From UBA6168 sp041752395 (GTDB lineage: Bacteria; Bacteroidota; Bacteroidia; Chitinophagales; Saprospiraceae): a stretch of DNA of 64,000 nt. The notes beneath the pieces are model-generated. The model did no database searches. It worked only from the letters and a program-made list of their open reading frames with translations, and was not told the DNA's origin. How positions within the stretch are numbered: position 1 is the stretch's first letter; every line of letters begins with the position of its first letter. The stretch covers positions 6,423 to 70,422 of the forward strand of contig JBGSWN010000040.1 of assembly GCA_041752395.1 (NCBI GenBank), read 5' to 3'. The position numbers were made by a program, and so were the translations under genes. This document shows, one piece after another, positions 17,237 through 25,104 of this stretch.

Positions 17237-18712
17237 ATGAAGCGCCAAAACACAATTTTATTATTAACTGTACTAGGGGCATTGAGCCTTATCCGCTGCA
17301 CTGAAAACGCCCCAGCTACCAATGGGGAAGCACTTGCGAAAACCCGCTGTGCTTCCTGCCACGCCTACCCAGCACCCGACTTGTTGGATAAAAATTCTTG
17401 GGAAAAATATGTGCTGCCCCGCATGGGCGTCATGGTGGGCGCCTTGCCTGCCGACCTTGCCGAAGGTGCTGCACCTGCGCCGGAAGGTGCTTTCATTTCC
17501 AAAGAAGATTGGGAAGCCATCCGCCAATTTTACCTAAAAAATGCGCCTGCCGAGCCACTTGCGGCCCAGCCGCTTTCCATCGAAAAGGTGCTTCCACAGT
17601 TCGAAGTGCGGTTCCCCGACCACTACCTAAGCCCGCCGGGCACGTTGCTGACAAAGTTTGACGGGGGCAGCCTCTTCCTCGGCGACGTACACACTGGCAA
17701 TCTGTACCAGTTTGATGGTAAAATGGTTTTGCAAAAAACGGCGAAGGTGCCTGGCGGTGCAGTTTGGCTGAACCGGATACCGGAAGGTGACCTCGTGACC
17801 TGCATCGGTTCGTTTTCGCCAACGGAGGCGGCCACGGGAAGCGTCCTGTTTTTACCAAAAAAAGAAAACGTCCAGCCAGTGGTGCTGCTCGACAGCCTGC
17901 ACCGCCCCACGCACACGGAGCTGGCCGACCTCGACGCCGACGGGCGATTCGACCTCGTCATCAGCGAGTTCGGCAAATGGGCGGGCAGCCTCAGTTGGTG
18001 GAAAAACAATGGGCGGGGCGGCTTCGAGCGGCGGTTGCTCCGCAACATGCCTGGTGCCATCCGCACGGCGGTGAGCGACCTGAACGGCGACGGGCTGCCC
18101 GACGTCGTCGCCTTGTTTGGGCAGGGCGACGAGGGTATTTTTGTTTACTATAATAATGGTGGCGGCGAGTTCGAGGAAGTGCGGGCGTTGCGCTTCCCGC
18201 CCAGCTACGGCTCCAGCTACTTCGACCTGTTCGACTTCAATGGCGACGGGCATCTGGACATCGTTTACACCTGCGGCGACAACGCCGACTTCCCGCCCGT
18301 GAGCAAGCCGTACCACGGCATCCGCATCTTTCAAAACGATGGACAGGGCAATTTCACGGAGGCGCTTTTCCTGCCATTGCCGGGTGCTTATGCCGCCATT
18401 CCCGCCGACTTCGACCTTGATGGCGACTTGGACATCGCAGCCATTTCTTTCTTTCCCGATTTTAAAAAAGCGCCGGAGGCGGGTTTCGTTTTCTTTGAAA
18501 ATCAAGGCGGCATGAAGTTCAGGGCGCTCACGTTCCCGCAATCGCACAAGGGCCGCTGGCTGTTGATGGATACAGGGGACTGGGACGCCGATGGCGACCT
18601 CGATATTGTGCTGGGCAGCATGGCATTTGAGGTGGTTCCCGATGGTGGCGAGGTGAAGAAGTGGATAAAAGACGGCATCCCGTTCGTGGTGCTGGAGAAC
18701 AAGGCGAGGTGA
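17237..18712 (+). CDS. Haem c lipoprotein with VCBS/FG-GAP repeats
   Basis: 491 residues. The N-terminal signal ends in a lipobox-like LIRC (Cys21). A c-type haem motif CASCH is near residues 38-42, followed by a helical region as in small cytochrome c domains. From about 200 to the end, FG-GAP/VCBS repeats appear: TELADLDADGRFDLV, AVSDLNGDGLPDVV, DLFDFNGDGHLDIV, PADFDLDGDLDIAA and DTGDWDADGDLDIVLG. These calcium-binding loops build an integrin-like beta-propeller. The cytochrome-plus-propeller layout is common in Bacteroidota surface proteins. Electron-transfer partners are unknown; a peroxidase gene lies 2.3 kb downstream. Confidence 0.85.
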   Translation: MKRQNTILLLTVLGALSLIRCTENAPATNGEALAKTRCASCHAYPAPDLLDKNSWEKYVLPRMGVMVGALPADLAEGAAPAPEGAFISKEDWEAIRQFYLKNAPAEPLAAQPLSIEKVLPQFEVRFPDHYLSPPGTLLTKFDGGSLFLGDVHTGNLYQFDGKMVLQKTAKVPGGAVWLNRIPEGDLVTCIGSFSPTEAATGSVLFLPKKENVQPVVLLDSLHRPTHTELADLDADGRFDLVISEFGKWAGSLSWWKNNGRGGFERRLLRNMPGAIRTAVSDLNGDGLPDVVALFGQGDEGIFVYYNNGGGEFEEVRALRFPPSYGSSYFDLFDFNGDGHLDIVYTCGDNADFPPVSKPYHGIRIFQNDGQGNFTEALFLPLPGAYAAIPADFDLDGDLDIAAISFFPDFKKAPEAGFVFFENQGGMKFRALTFPQSHKGRWLLMDTGDWDADGDLDIVLGSMAFEVVPDGGEVKKWIKDGIPFVVLENKAR

Positions 18713-18846
18713 AAATTTCAACTAAAAACAATCCTAAATTTACCCACAAGTCATAGTTAACATTCGCATAACTTTATGATAATCAATTCTTTAACAGGTA
18801 AAGATTATTGAACTATTTGTTAAAAAACGCTTAACCCACCGGGTAC

Positions 18847-18876
18847 TTTCCTTCGTACCTGCCGAGCGTAGGTTTG
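18847..18876 (+). promoter_or_regulatory. Candidate promoter of the PhoX-like gene
   Basis: TAGGTTTG at 18869-18876 matches the TAnnTTTG -7 element, with a weak TTTC at 18847-18850 at 18-bp spacing. It lies 37 bp before the ATG at 18914. Upstream, GTTAAAA-N4-CTTAACC in the stretch near 18820-18840 resembles the 11-bp-spaced repeats described at 57479. Confidence 0.45.
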
Positions 18877-18913
18877 CAAATAATTTTTTTCATCAAAATT
18901 CAATTGTTGACCT

Positions 18914-20761
18914 ATGACAAAGAGACTTTACCTCTTCTTTGCCCTGGCATTTTCGTGCCTTGCGGCAAACGCACAAACCCTCTTCGATGAGGAAATCCAA
19001 ATCCCGACGGGATTCGTACCCACCACCATCGTAATGCCTCCATCCCCGCTTACCACCCAGGTATTGTTCGTGGGTGGTGTGGACATGGTGCAGGCCACCC
19101 CTACCTACGGAAACCCCGGTGGAGAAGAAGTGGCCAAGGAGTGGCACGACTTCATCGGTATCACCCCCGACAACTCTGGCCAGAGCATGGGCTGGGTGAC
19201 GGTGAACCATGAGATGATCTACGCCTCCGATAAGCTCGGTGACGGTGGTGGCATGACCTCCTTCAGGATTAAAAGGAAGGCCGACGGTACCTTGGAAGTG
19301 CTTGACCAAACGCTGAACGATGGCCGCTCCGGCAAGTTCTTCAACGTGGACTTTGCCAACACGGTTGGTGAAACGGGCATGAACTGTGGCGGTATCATGA
19401 GCATGGTGGATGGCCGCATTTGGACGGCAGAAGAGTGGTTCCAAACCAGCAATGCTGCCATTTATGCCACCGGCGGCGGCATTCGGGACACCTCCAACTT
19501 CGTGGTGTCTTCCGACATCCCCGGCTGGAACGGCGTGAGCCTCAAGCGCTACCAGAACCTGAACTGGATGACCGAGATTGACCCACGCCAGGCCAAGGCC
19601 ATCCGCAAGCAGTACAACTGGGGCCGCCAAGGCTTCGAGGGCGGTGTCGTGGCCCCGGACAACCGCATCGTTTACCTCGGCCCAGATGCCACGCCTGGCT
19701 TCTTCGGCATGTTCGTGGCGAATACGCCGGGCGATTTCACAAAAGGGACTTTGTTTGCCTACAAGCACGACAAGCCAGGATGGCCTTGGGTGCCCATCTG
19801 GGAGGATGGTGCCATGCTCAACCATGAGAATGTGGCCGCTTCAAAAGGTGCTACCATGTTCAACCGCATCGAGTGGGTAGCCATCAACCCAGACAACAAT
19901 TTCATCTACTTCACCGAAACAGGCCGTGACAACCCCGGCAGCGCTTTCACTGCTGGTGCAGCAAAAGGTGGCGTTCACCACCCAGCCATCTTGGCAAGGG
20001 CGCAGGCGCAGGGTGTTGCTTCTCCAAACGTGCCAGCTTACTGGGATTACTACGGTCGGGTTTGGGAATACAACCCAACCAATGGCCAGACCCGCATCTA
20101 CCTCGAAGCAGGCCCATATTTTGCTGACAGCCCAACCGAAGCCAACTACCCAGAGAAGCACCTGACCAACCCTGATGGTTTGAACGTAATTACGATTGAC
20201 GGTAAAAAATTCTTGGTCATACAAGAAGATTTGAACGGTACTTCCAAAGGCCGGGTACCAGCTGGCGTGACCAACTCGCTTTGCGAGGTTTATATCCTCG
20301 ACTTGAGCATACAAAATCCAACGGTGGACGACCTCATCCGTTTAACGGCAATGCCTGCGGGCGCTGAAGTGACTGGAGCCGTCATGACGCCGGACGGCAA
20401 GTCGCTCCTCGTCAACTCGCAGCACCCGCGCACCGACAACCCGTTCCCTTGGAACCACTCGCTGACGGTCGCCATCCACGGTTTCGACCAGGTGAGCTAC
20501 GCCAGCCTACAAAACCGCAGTTCGTTCGATGCCGAGGTTACGCCAGCCGTTGACGAATCGGGTGCATTCTCCATCTATCCGAATCCGACCACTCGCACCG
20601 TGTTCCTGAACAAAATGACGGACGTGGCCATTTATGACGCCTCCGGCAAACGGGTGCTCGTGAAGCGCAACACGATGGAAGTGGAAGTCGGCCATTTGAA
20701 CACCGGCGTTTATTTCTTGCAAAACGCTGAGGGTGAGACGATTAAGTTGCAGATTCAGTAA
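18914..20761 (+). CDS. PhoX-like (DUF839) secreted protein with T9SS sorting domain
   Basis: 615 residues. The signal peptide ends AANAQT. The body is PhoX/DUF839-like: GWVTVNHEMIYASDKLGDGG, GGIMSMVDGRIWTAEEWFQ, YNWGRQGFEGGVVAPDN, FNRIEWVAINPDNNFIYFTE and VTGAVMTPDGKSLLVNSQHP. Family members bind calcium and iron and hydrolyse phosphoesters. The last 80 residues form a type A T9SS C-terminal domain (FSIYPNPTTRTVFLNK, VAIYDASGKRVL, LNTGVYFLQNAEGETIKLQI). It is therefore exported by type IX secretion and attached to the cell surface or released. Two hairpins follow its stop. Confidence 0.85.
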   Translation: MTKRLYLFFALAFSCLAANAQTLFDEEIQIPTGFVPTTIVMPPSPLTTQVLFVGGVDMVQATPTYGNPGGEEVAKEWHDFIGITPDNSGQSMGWVTVNHEMIYASDKLGDGGGMTSFRIKRKADGTLEVLDQTLNDGRSGKFFNVDFANTVGETGMNCGGIMSMVDGRIWTAEEWFQTSNAAIYATGGGIRDTSNFVVSSDIPGWNGVSLKRYQNLNWMTEIDPRQAKAIRKQYNWGRQGFEGGVVAPDNRIVYLGPDATPGFFGMFVANTPGDFTKGTLFAYKHDKPGWPWVPIWEDGAMLNHENVAASKGATMFNRIEWVAINPDNNFIYFTETGRDNPGSAFTAGAAKGGVHHPAILARAQAQGVASPNVPAYWDYYGRVWEYNPTNGQTRIYLEAGPYFADSPTEANYPEKHLTNPDGLNVITIDGKKFLVIQEDLNGTSKGRVPAGVTNSLCEVYILDLSIQNPTVDDLIRLTAMPAGAEVTGAVMTPDGKSLLVNSQHPRTDNPFPWNHSLTVAIHGFDQVSYASLQNRSSFDAEVTPAVDESGAFSIYPNPTTRTVFLNKMTDVAIYDASGKRVLVKRNTMEVEVGHLNTGVYFLQNAEGETIKLQIQ

Positions 20762-20777
20762 GCCGTGAGGCATGACC

Positions 20778-20940
20778 TGAGGTGACATCTTTTTGCCTGC
20801 TACACCTTTTGGTTTTAGCGAATTTTTAAAAGGCAAAAAGGTGTCATCTCAAGGCTCAAGCTACACCGAGATGACACCTTTTCGCCCTGAAAAACCCTGC
20901 TGGATGGTTGAGTTGGAACGGGCGAAAAGGTGTCATCTCA
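20778..20940. repeat. Two tandem hairpins built on a 21-bp unit
   Basis: Four copies of a unit close to GAGATGACACCTTTTCGCC in alternating orientation: 20778-20798, 20831-20851, 20868-20888 and 20920-20940. They form two long hairpins with loops of about 32 nt each, repeated at a 90-bp interval. They occupy the gap between the PhoX-like and peroxidase genes. REP-like element, transcriptional terminator or RNA-stability element are all possible. Confidence 0.7.
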
Positions 20941-20989
20941 AATCACCGGATGCCTGCGAGGTGTCCGGCATTTTTAAATTTCAAGCCTT

Positions 20990-22939
20990 ATGAACAAAAA
21001 GATACTTGCCTGTTTCCCCATCCTTTTTGCTGTCATCTTCTTCGGCAGCTTTTCGAGCGACAAAGCGAAATTGGCTTTGGAAAAAGTCAGTCAACAATTC
21101 GGTGGCGGCCTTGACGAAACCGGGCTTGCCATCAGCGATTTGTTGGCTGCTGCGCAAAATCTGAGCGGCAGCGAAAAGTCCGTGGAAGTGCTGCAGGCCG
21201 CCGTAACGGAGGCCCGGTTGAGCTATAAAAAAATCGAGTTCCTCGTCGCCTATTTAGATGGGGCCGATGTGAAAAAAAACATCAACGGCGCACCCCTGCC
21301 GAGCATTGAACCCAATGTGCCAGTGGTGAAGGTCATCGAGCCGAGCGGCCTGCAGGTGCTGGACGAGCTGGCATTTGCCGACGATGTTTTCTCCCAAAAA
21401 AAGGAAATCGTGGCGCTGGCGCAAAAGCTGGAAAAGGACTGGCAGGAAGTCCAGTTGTTCCAATCAAAAATAGCCATCACGCACCGCCATGTCTTCGAGG
21501 CCATCCGGCAGCAACTGGTGCGCTCGTTCACGCTCGGCGTCACGGGCTTCGACACGCCCGGCTCCGCCAATGCCATCCCGGAGGCCAAGGTTGCCTTCGA
21601 GGGCATGTACAATGCCTTCAAAAACTATATGCCGATGCTGGAAGAAAAAGACCGTGGCCTTGCCATCGTCATGGATGCCCGCATGGAAAACACGCTGGAA
21701 TATTTGACCAAACACGACGATTTTGACAGCTTCGACCGGCTGGAGTTCTTGATGAAGCATATCGAGCCGCAGTACCAGCTTTTTTATGAAATACATAAGT
21801 CGCTAGGCATTGAGTTCGCTGAAGAAACAGACAAAGCGCCTCGGGCCGTGAACTACCACGCTGCCAGCATATTCGACCCCGTTTTTTTGAATGCGGGGTA
21901 TTTCGCCAACCTCGACCTGAAGCACCCGCTGTTTGAAAAAAGGAAGGAACTGGGACGGACGCTGTTTTTCGACCCCATTTTATCCAAAAAAATTGACCGT
22001 TCCTGTGCCTCGTGCCACCAGCCGGAAAAGGCGTTCACGGACGGTCTGCCCACGAGCCTCGCCGCTGACGGGCAGCATTCTTTGCTCCGCAATTCGCCCT
22101 CGCTCGTCAACGCCGTGTTCGCCGACCAGTATTTCTGGGACCTGCGGGAGCCTCGCCTCGACCGCCAGATGCTGCACGTGGTGTTGAGCAAGGACGAATT
22201 CAACACCGACTACCCCGAGATCCTCGAAAAACTTGGCCAGAGCGCCGAGTACCAGCGCCTGTTCGCCGAGGCGTACCCCGAGCAGCCGCAGTACCAGCTT
22301 TCGACCTATTCCATCTCCGATGCGCTGAGTGCCTACGTGGCCAGCCTCACCGACTTCGACAGCCCTTTCGACCAGTACGTGCGGGGCAAAACGGGCGTAA
22401 TTGACCCGGCGGTAAAGCGGGGCTTCAACCTTTTCATGGGCAAAGCGGCCTGTGGTACTTGCCATTTTGCGCCAGTGTTCAATGGCACGGTGCCGCCGAC
22501 CTACCTCGAATCGGAATCGGAGGTGCTGGGCATCACCGCCACTGCCGACACGCTGAACCCCAGCCTCGATGCCGACTTCGGCAGGTTCGCCAACGGCATG
22601 CCCGACGTGAAAGCCGATTTTCTCAAAACCTCTTTCAAAACCGTGACCGTGCGCAATGCCGAACTGACGGCCCCGTACATGCACAACGGCGCCTTCAAGA
22701 CCCTCGAAGAAGTGGTGGATTTCTACAATCGCGGTGGCGGAAAAGGGCTGAAACTCGACGTTCCGTACCAGACATTGCCCTTCGATGAACTCAAGCTGAC
22801 AAAGGCGGAACAGGCCGACCTCGTGGCATTTATGAAATCGTTGACGGGGGACATGTCAAAGTTCGATGCGCCGGAGGAGCTGCCCGTTTTTGAGGGGAAG
22901 GCGGCTTGGAACGGAAGGAAGGTTGGGGGGAGCTATTGA
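20990..22939 (+). CDS. Dihaem cytochrome c peroxidase (MauG family) with N-terminal helical domain
   Basis: 649 residues. After a short signal sequence, residues about 25-290 are helical and hydrophilic, with an imelysin-like feel but no clear imelysin motif. From about 310 the MauG/CcpA domain appears: ELGRTLFFDPILSKKIDRS, haem motif CASCH near 340, QPEKAFTDG, RNSPSLVNAVFADQYFWDLR, second haem motif CGTCH near 485, TVRNAELTAPYMHNGAFKTLEEVVDFYNRGGG. Both haem sites and the distal motifs look intact. Family members reduce peroxide or oxidise a protein or small molecule in the periplasm. The long N-terminal extension is fused in frame. It is in line with the PhoX-like and haem/VCBS genes. Confidence 0.85.
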   Translation: MNKKILACFPILFAVIFFGSFSSDKAKLALEKVSQQFGGGLDETGLAISDLLAAAQNLSGSEKSVEVLQAAVTEARLSYKKIEFLVAYLDGADVKKNINGAPLPSIEPNVPVVKVIEPSGLQVLDELAFADDVFSQKKEIVALAQKLEKDWQEVQLFQSKIAITHRHVFEAIRQQLVRSFTLGVTGFDTPGSANAIPEAKVAFEGMYNAFKNYMPMLEEKDRGLAIVMDARMENTLEYLTKHDDFDSFDRLEFLMKHIEPQYQLFYEIHKSLGIEFAEETDKAPRAVNYHAASIFDPVFLNAGYFANLDLKHPLFEKRKELGRTLFFDPILSKKIDRSCASCHQPEKAFTDGLPTSLAADGQHSLLRNSPSLVNAVFADQYFWDLREPRLDRQMLHVVLSKDEFNTDYPEILEKLGQSAEYQRLFAEAYPEQPQYQLSTYSISDALSAYVASLTDFDSPFDQYVRGKTGVIDPAVKRGFNLFMGKAACGTCHFAPVFNGTVPPTYLESESEVLGITATADTLNPSLDADFGRFANGMPDVKADFLKTSFKTVTVRNAELTAPYMHNGAFKTLEEVVDFYNRGGGKGLKLDVPYQTLPFDELKLTKAEQADLVAFMKSLTGDMSKFDAPEELPVFEGKAAWNGRKVGGSY

Positions 22940-23143
22940 TGTTATTAAAAAATTTCACTTCACTAACTCATAATGTTGTTATCAAATTCACACTTTGATG
23001 TAACTCGCAGTTGGCCCGTATCCTGCTCAACGACTTAGGCTTTACGCTGATGCATCAGTCTAATTGGTATTGCCGAACCGTGCCTGCTTTCAACCTGAAA
23101 CCTGCGGTGCGACATTTACTTGCAAAGCCTTGGCGTGGAAACC

Positions 23144-23902
23144 TCAGCTATCCACCCAGTCCTTAAAACCCTGCAAACAGGAGCGGCTCACGAGAAACTC
23201 TACACCCGTTACCTGCACGGAAAGTTCCAGTTTCATCCGTTGGTTGAAATAGGGGTGTATTTTTTTGATGGCGTTGATATTGACGATTTGTCCGCGGTTG
23301 ATTTGAAAGAACGCCTGGCTATCAAGGCCCGCCATCAGGCCCTCAACGGTATTGGTGTAGAGGTGGCGCTGCCCCTGAAACGTGTGCAGGAAAGTCAGCC
23401 CCTCTTCCGAATGGACACAGGCGATGTCAGCCATGTTGATGAACTCGAAATGGTTGCCTTTTTTCACGAGGCAGCGGAGCTTTTTTTGTTGGTTCAGCTT
23501 ACCAAAAACGGATTGCAGTTGTGCGGACAACTGCGCATTGGCGCTGGGACGTGTGCGCTCAAATTTGTCCAAGGTTTTCCGCAAATCGTCCATGTGGATG
23601 GGCTTCAGCAAATAGCCAATGCTGTTTAGCTTGAACGCTTCGATGGCATATTGGTCATAAGCTGTAGTGAAAATCACGGGTGCATCCACCTCCACGTGCT
23701 CGAATATCTCGAAGCTCCGGCCATCCGACAATTCGATGTCCAGGAAAATCAAATCGGGGCCTTCGTTTTCCATGAGCCAGTTAACGGCGTCTTCTACGCT
23801 TTCCAGATGGGCCAGTATTTGGACGTCTGGCCTCACTTTTTTCAGTATGTCCCGCAGGTACTGAAAGGCGTTGATTTCATCTTCGACAATCAGGATTTTC
23901 AT
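23144..23902 (-). CDS. LytTR-family response regulator
   Basis: 252 residues. The receiver domain (1-120) has acidic pocket VEDEINAF, phosphoacceptor Asp55 in LIFLDIELSDG, the FTTAYDQYAIEAF switch and LLKPI. The LytTR DNA-binding domain spans about 140-250, with HFEFINMADIACVHSEEGLTFLHT and FFQINRGQIVNINAIKKI. It overlaps the stop or start of the upstream kinase gene by 4 bp, so they form one operon. The pair lies downstream of a TonB receptor on the same strand, which it may control. Confidence 0.93.
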   Translation of the reverse strand: MKILIVEDEINAFQYLRDILKKVRPDVQILAHLESVEDAVNWLMENEGPDLIFLDIELSDGRSFEIFEHVEVDAPVIFTTAYDQYAIEAFKLNSIGYLLKPIHMDDLRKTLDKFERTRPSANAQLSAQLQSVFGKLNQQKKLRCLVKKGNHFEFINMADIACVHSEEGLTFLHTFQGQRHLYTNTVEGLMAGLDSQAFFQINRGQIVNINAIKKIHPYFNQRMKLELSVQVTGVEFLVSRSCLQGFKDWVDS

Positions 23903-24960
23903 ACGAATTGGCTTGAAAAAATTAAAGGGACTGAGACTGCAAAATGGTGGTCGTCTTCTGTCACTGCGAGTGGTGAAGTAGTGAAAAAAGCGATGCGGGA
24001 GCGGATGTTTTTCAACCCCATCCCAGTAGAGTCAGCCTCCCTAATTTTCTTTTGGATATTGTTTTTTACTTGGATGGCCTTGCCTTCCTCCGTTATTTCC
24101 ACTTCGATGCGCAGCGGTTTTTTCTGTGAAACGATGTTGTGCTTCACCGCATTTTCTATCAATAATTGCAGGCAGAGTGGCAGGATTTGAGCGGAGCCAG
24201 TCACTTTTTCCGGCAGGGAAACCTGAATGCCCTCGTGAAACCGCTCCCGCAATAATTCCACGTAAATCCTGACGTTTTCCAGTTCCGTGCTCAACAGCAC
24301 CAATTGCTGCTCCTGATTGCTGACCGTGTATCGGTAAAACCGGGAAAGTTTGTCAAGGTAGTTCATGGCCCGGTTGGGGTCGGTCGGTATCAGGTTCATC
24401 AAAGTGTTCAGGCTATTGAACAGAAAATGGGGGTTGATTTGGTTGCGGAGGTTGTCCAACTGCCCCTGGATATGCGCCATTTGTATCCTGTCTTTTTCCA
24501 AAATGGCCTCTTTGTATTTATGGAAAAAATAAATGGCATCGTAAAACATGACGACGGCAAAAGTTAGAACATAGGTGGAGCCAAAGCCCTGCAACAAAGT
24601 AGGGTTAAGTAAATCATTTAGCCCGAAAATACTGTAAACCAATTCAATGACAGTGTGGACTAATATCGAAATAATCGGCACTGCAAATACAATGATAGCG
24701 AGCTGTATTCCAAACCGTTTCATGGCATCGTTATAGGAGTTGAACCGCTTTCGCAATGTCAATATCAAGTATCGGTTGAACAACCAATATGCCGTGGTGT
24801 ATGCCAGCGATTCAAAATATTCCTGATGAGCAACGCTGAGGTATGTTGCTAAATCAACCCCGAAAAATAGAAAAGGAATTATCAGCGACAATATGGGTAT
24901 TCCAATCAGCATCACCGGGCGGTCGTCGAAAGCGAGGTATGGAATATTCGGTTTAAGCAT
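23899..24960 (-). CDS. LytS/YehU-like sensor histidine kinase
   Basis: 353 residues with four N-terminal transmembrane helices (about 17-34, 50-68, 84-110 and 128-146), no periplasmic domain of size. The His-kinase domain starts NLRNQINPHFLFNSLNTLMNLI, with His178 as the phosphorylation site. The ATP-binding region has LLIENAVKHNIVSQKKPL and GMGLKNIRSRIAF. It belongs to the PF06580 class, which usually partners LytTR regulators. It overlaps the regulator gene by 4 bp. The signal is unknown. Confidence 0.93.
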   Translation of the reverse strand: MLKPNIPYLAFDDRPVMLIGIPILSLIIPFLFFGVDLATYLSVAHQEYFESLAYTTAYWLFNRYLILTLRKRFNSYNDAMKRFGIQLAIIVFAVPIISILVHTVIELVYSIFGLNDLLNPTLLQGFGSTYVLTFAVVMFYDAIYFFHKYKEAILEKDRIQMAHIQGQLDNLRNQINPHFLFNSLNTLMNLIPTDPNRAMNYLDKLSRFYRYTVSNQEQQLVLLSTELENVRIYVELLRERFHEGIQVSLPEKVTGSAQILPLCLQLLIENAVKHNIVSQKKPLRIEVEITEEGKAIQVKNNIQKKIREADSTGMGLKNIRSRIAFFTTSPLAVTEDDHHFAVSVPLIFSSQFV

Positions 24961-25104
24961 GTATTAGAATATCATTTTTTTGCCCGCAGTTCGAGGGTTG
25001 TTCCAAATTGCGCATGTTTGAAGCATTGCCGGAGGCGAAAAACCGAAATTTCTTGGGCTTTATTTTCACCAATGCCAAGGCATTCAAACATGCGCTAAAA
25101 GTAC

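Noticed and set aside
18893..19825. 310-codon ORF on minus opposite the PhoX-like gene
   Set aside because: Antisense shadow; no signal sequence or recognisable motif.
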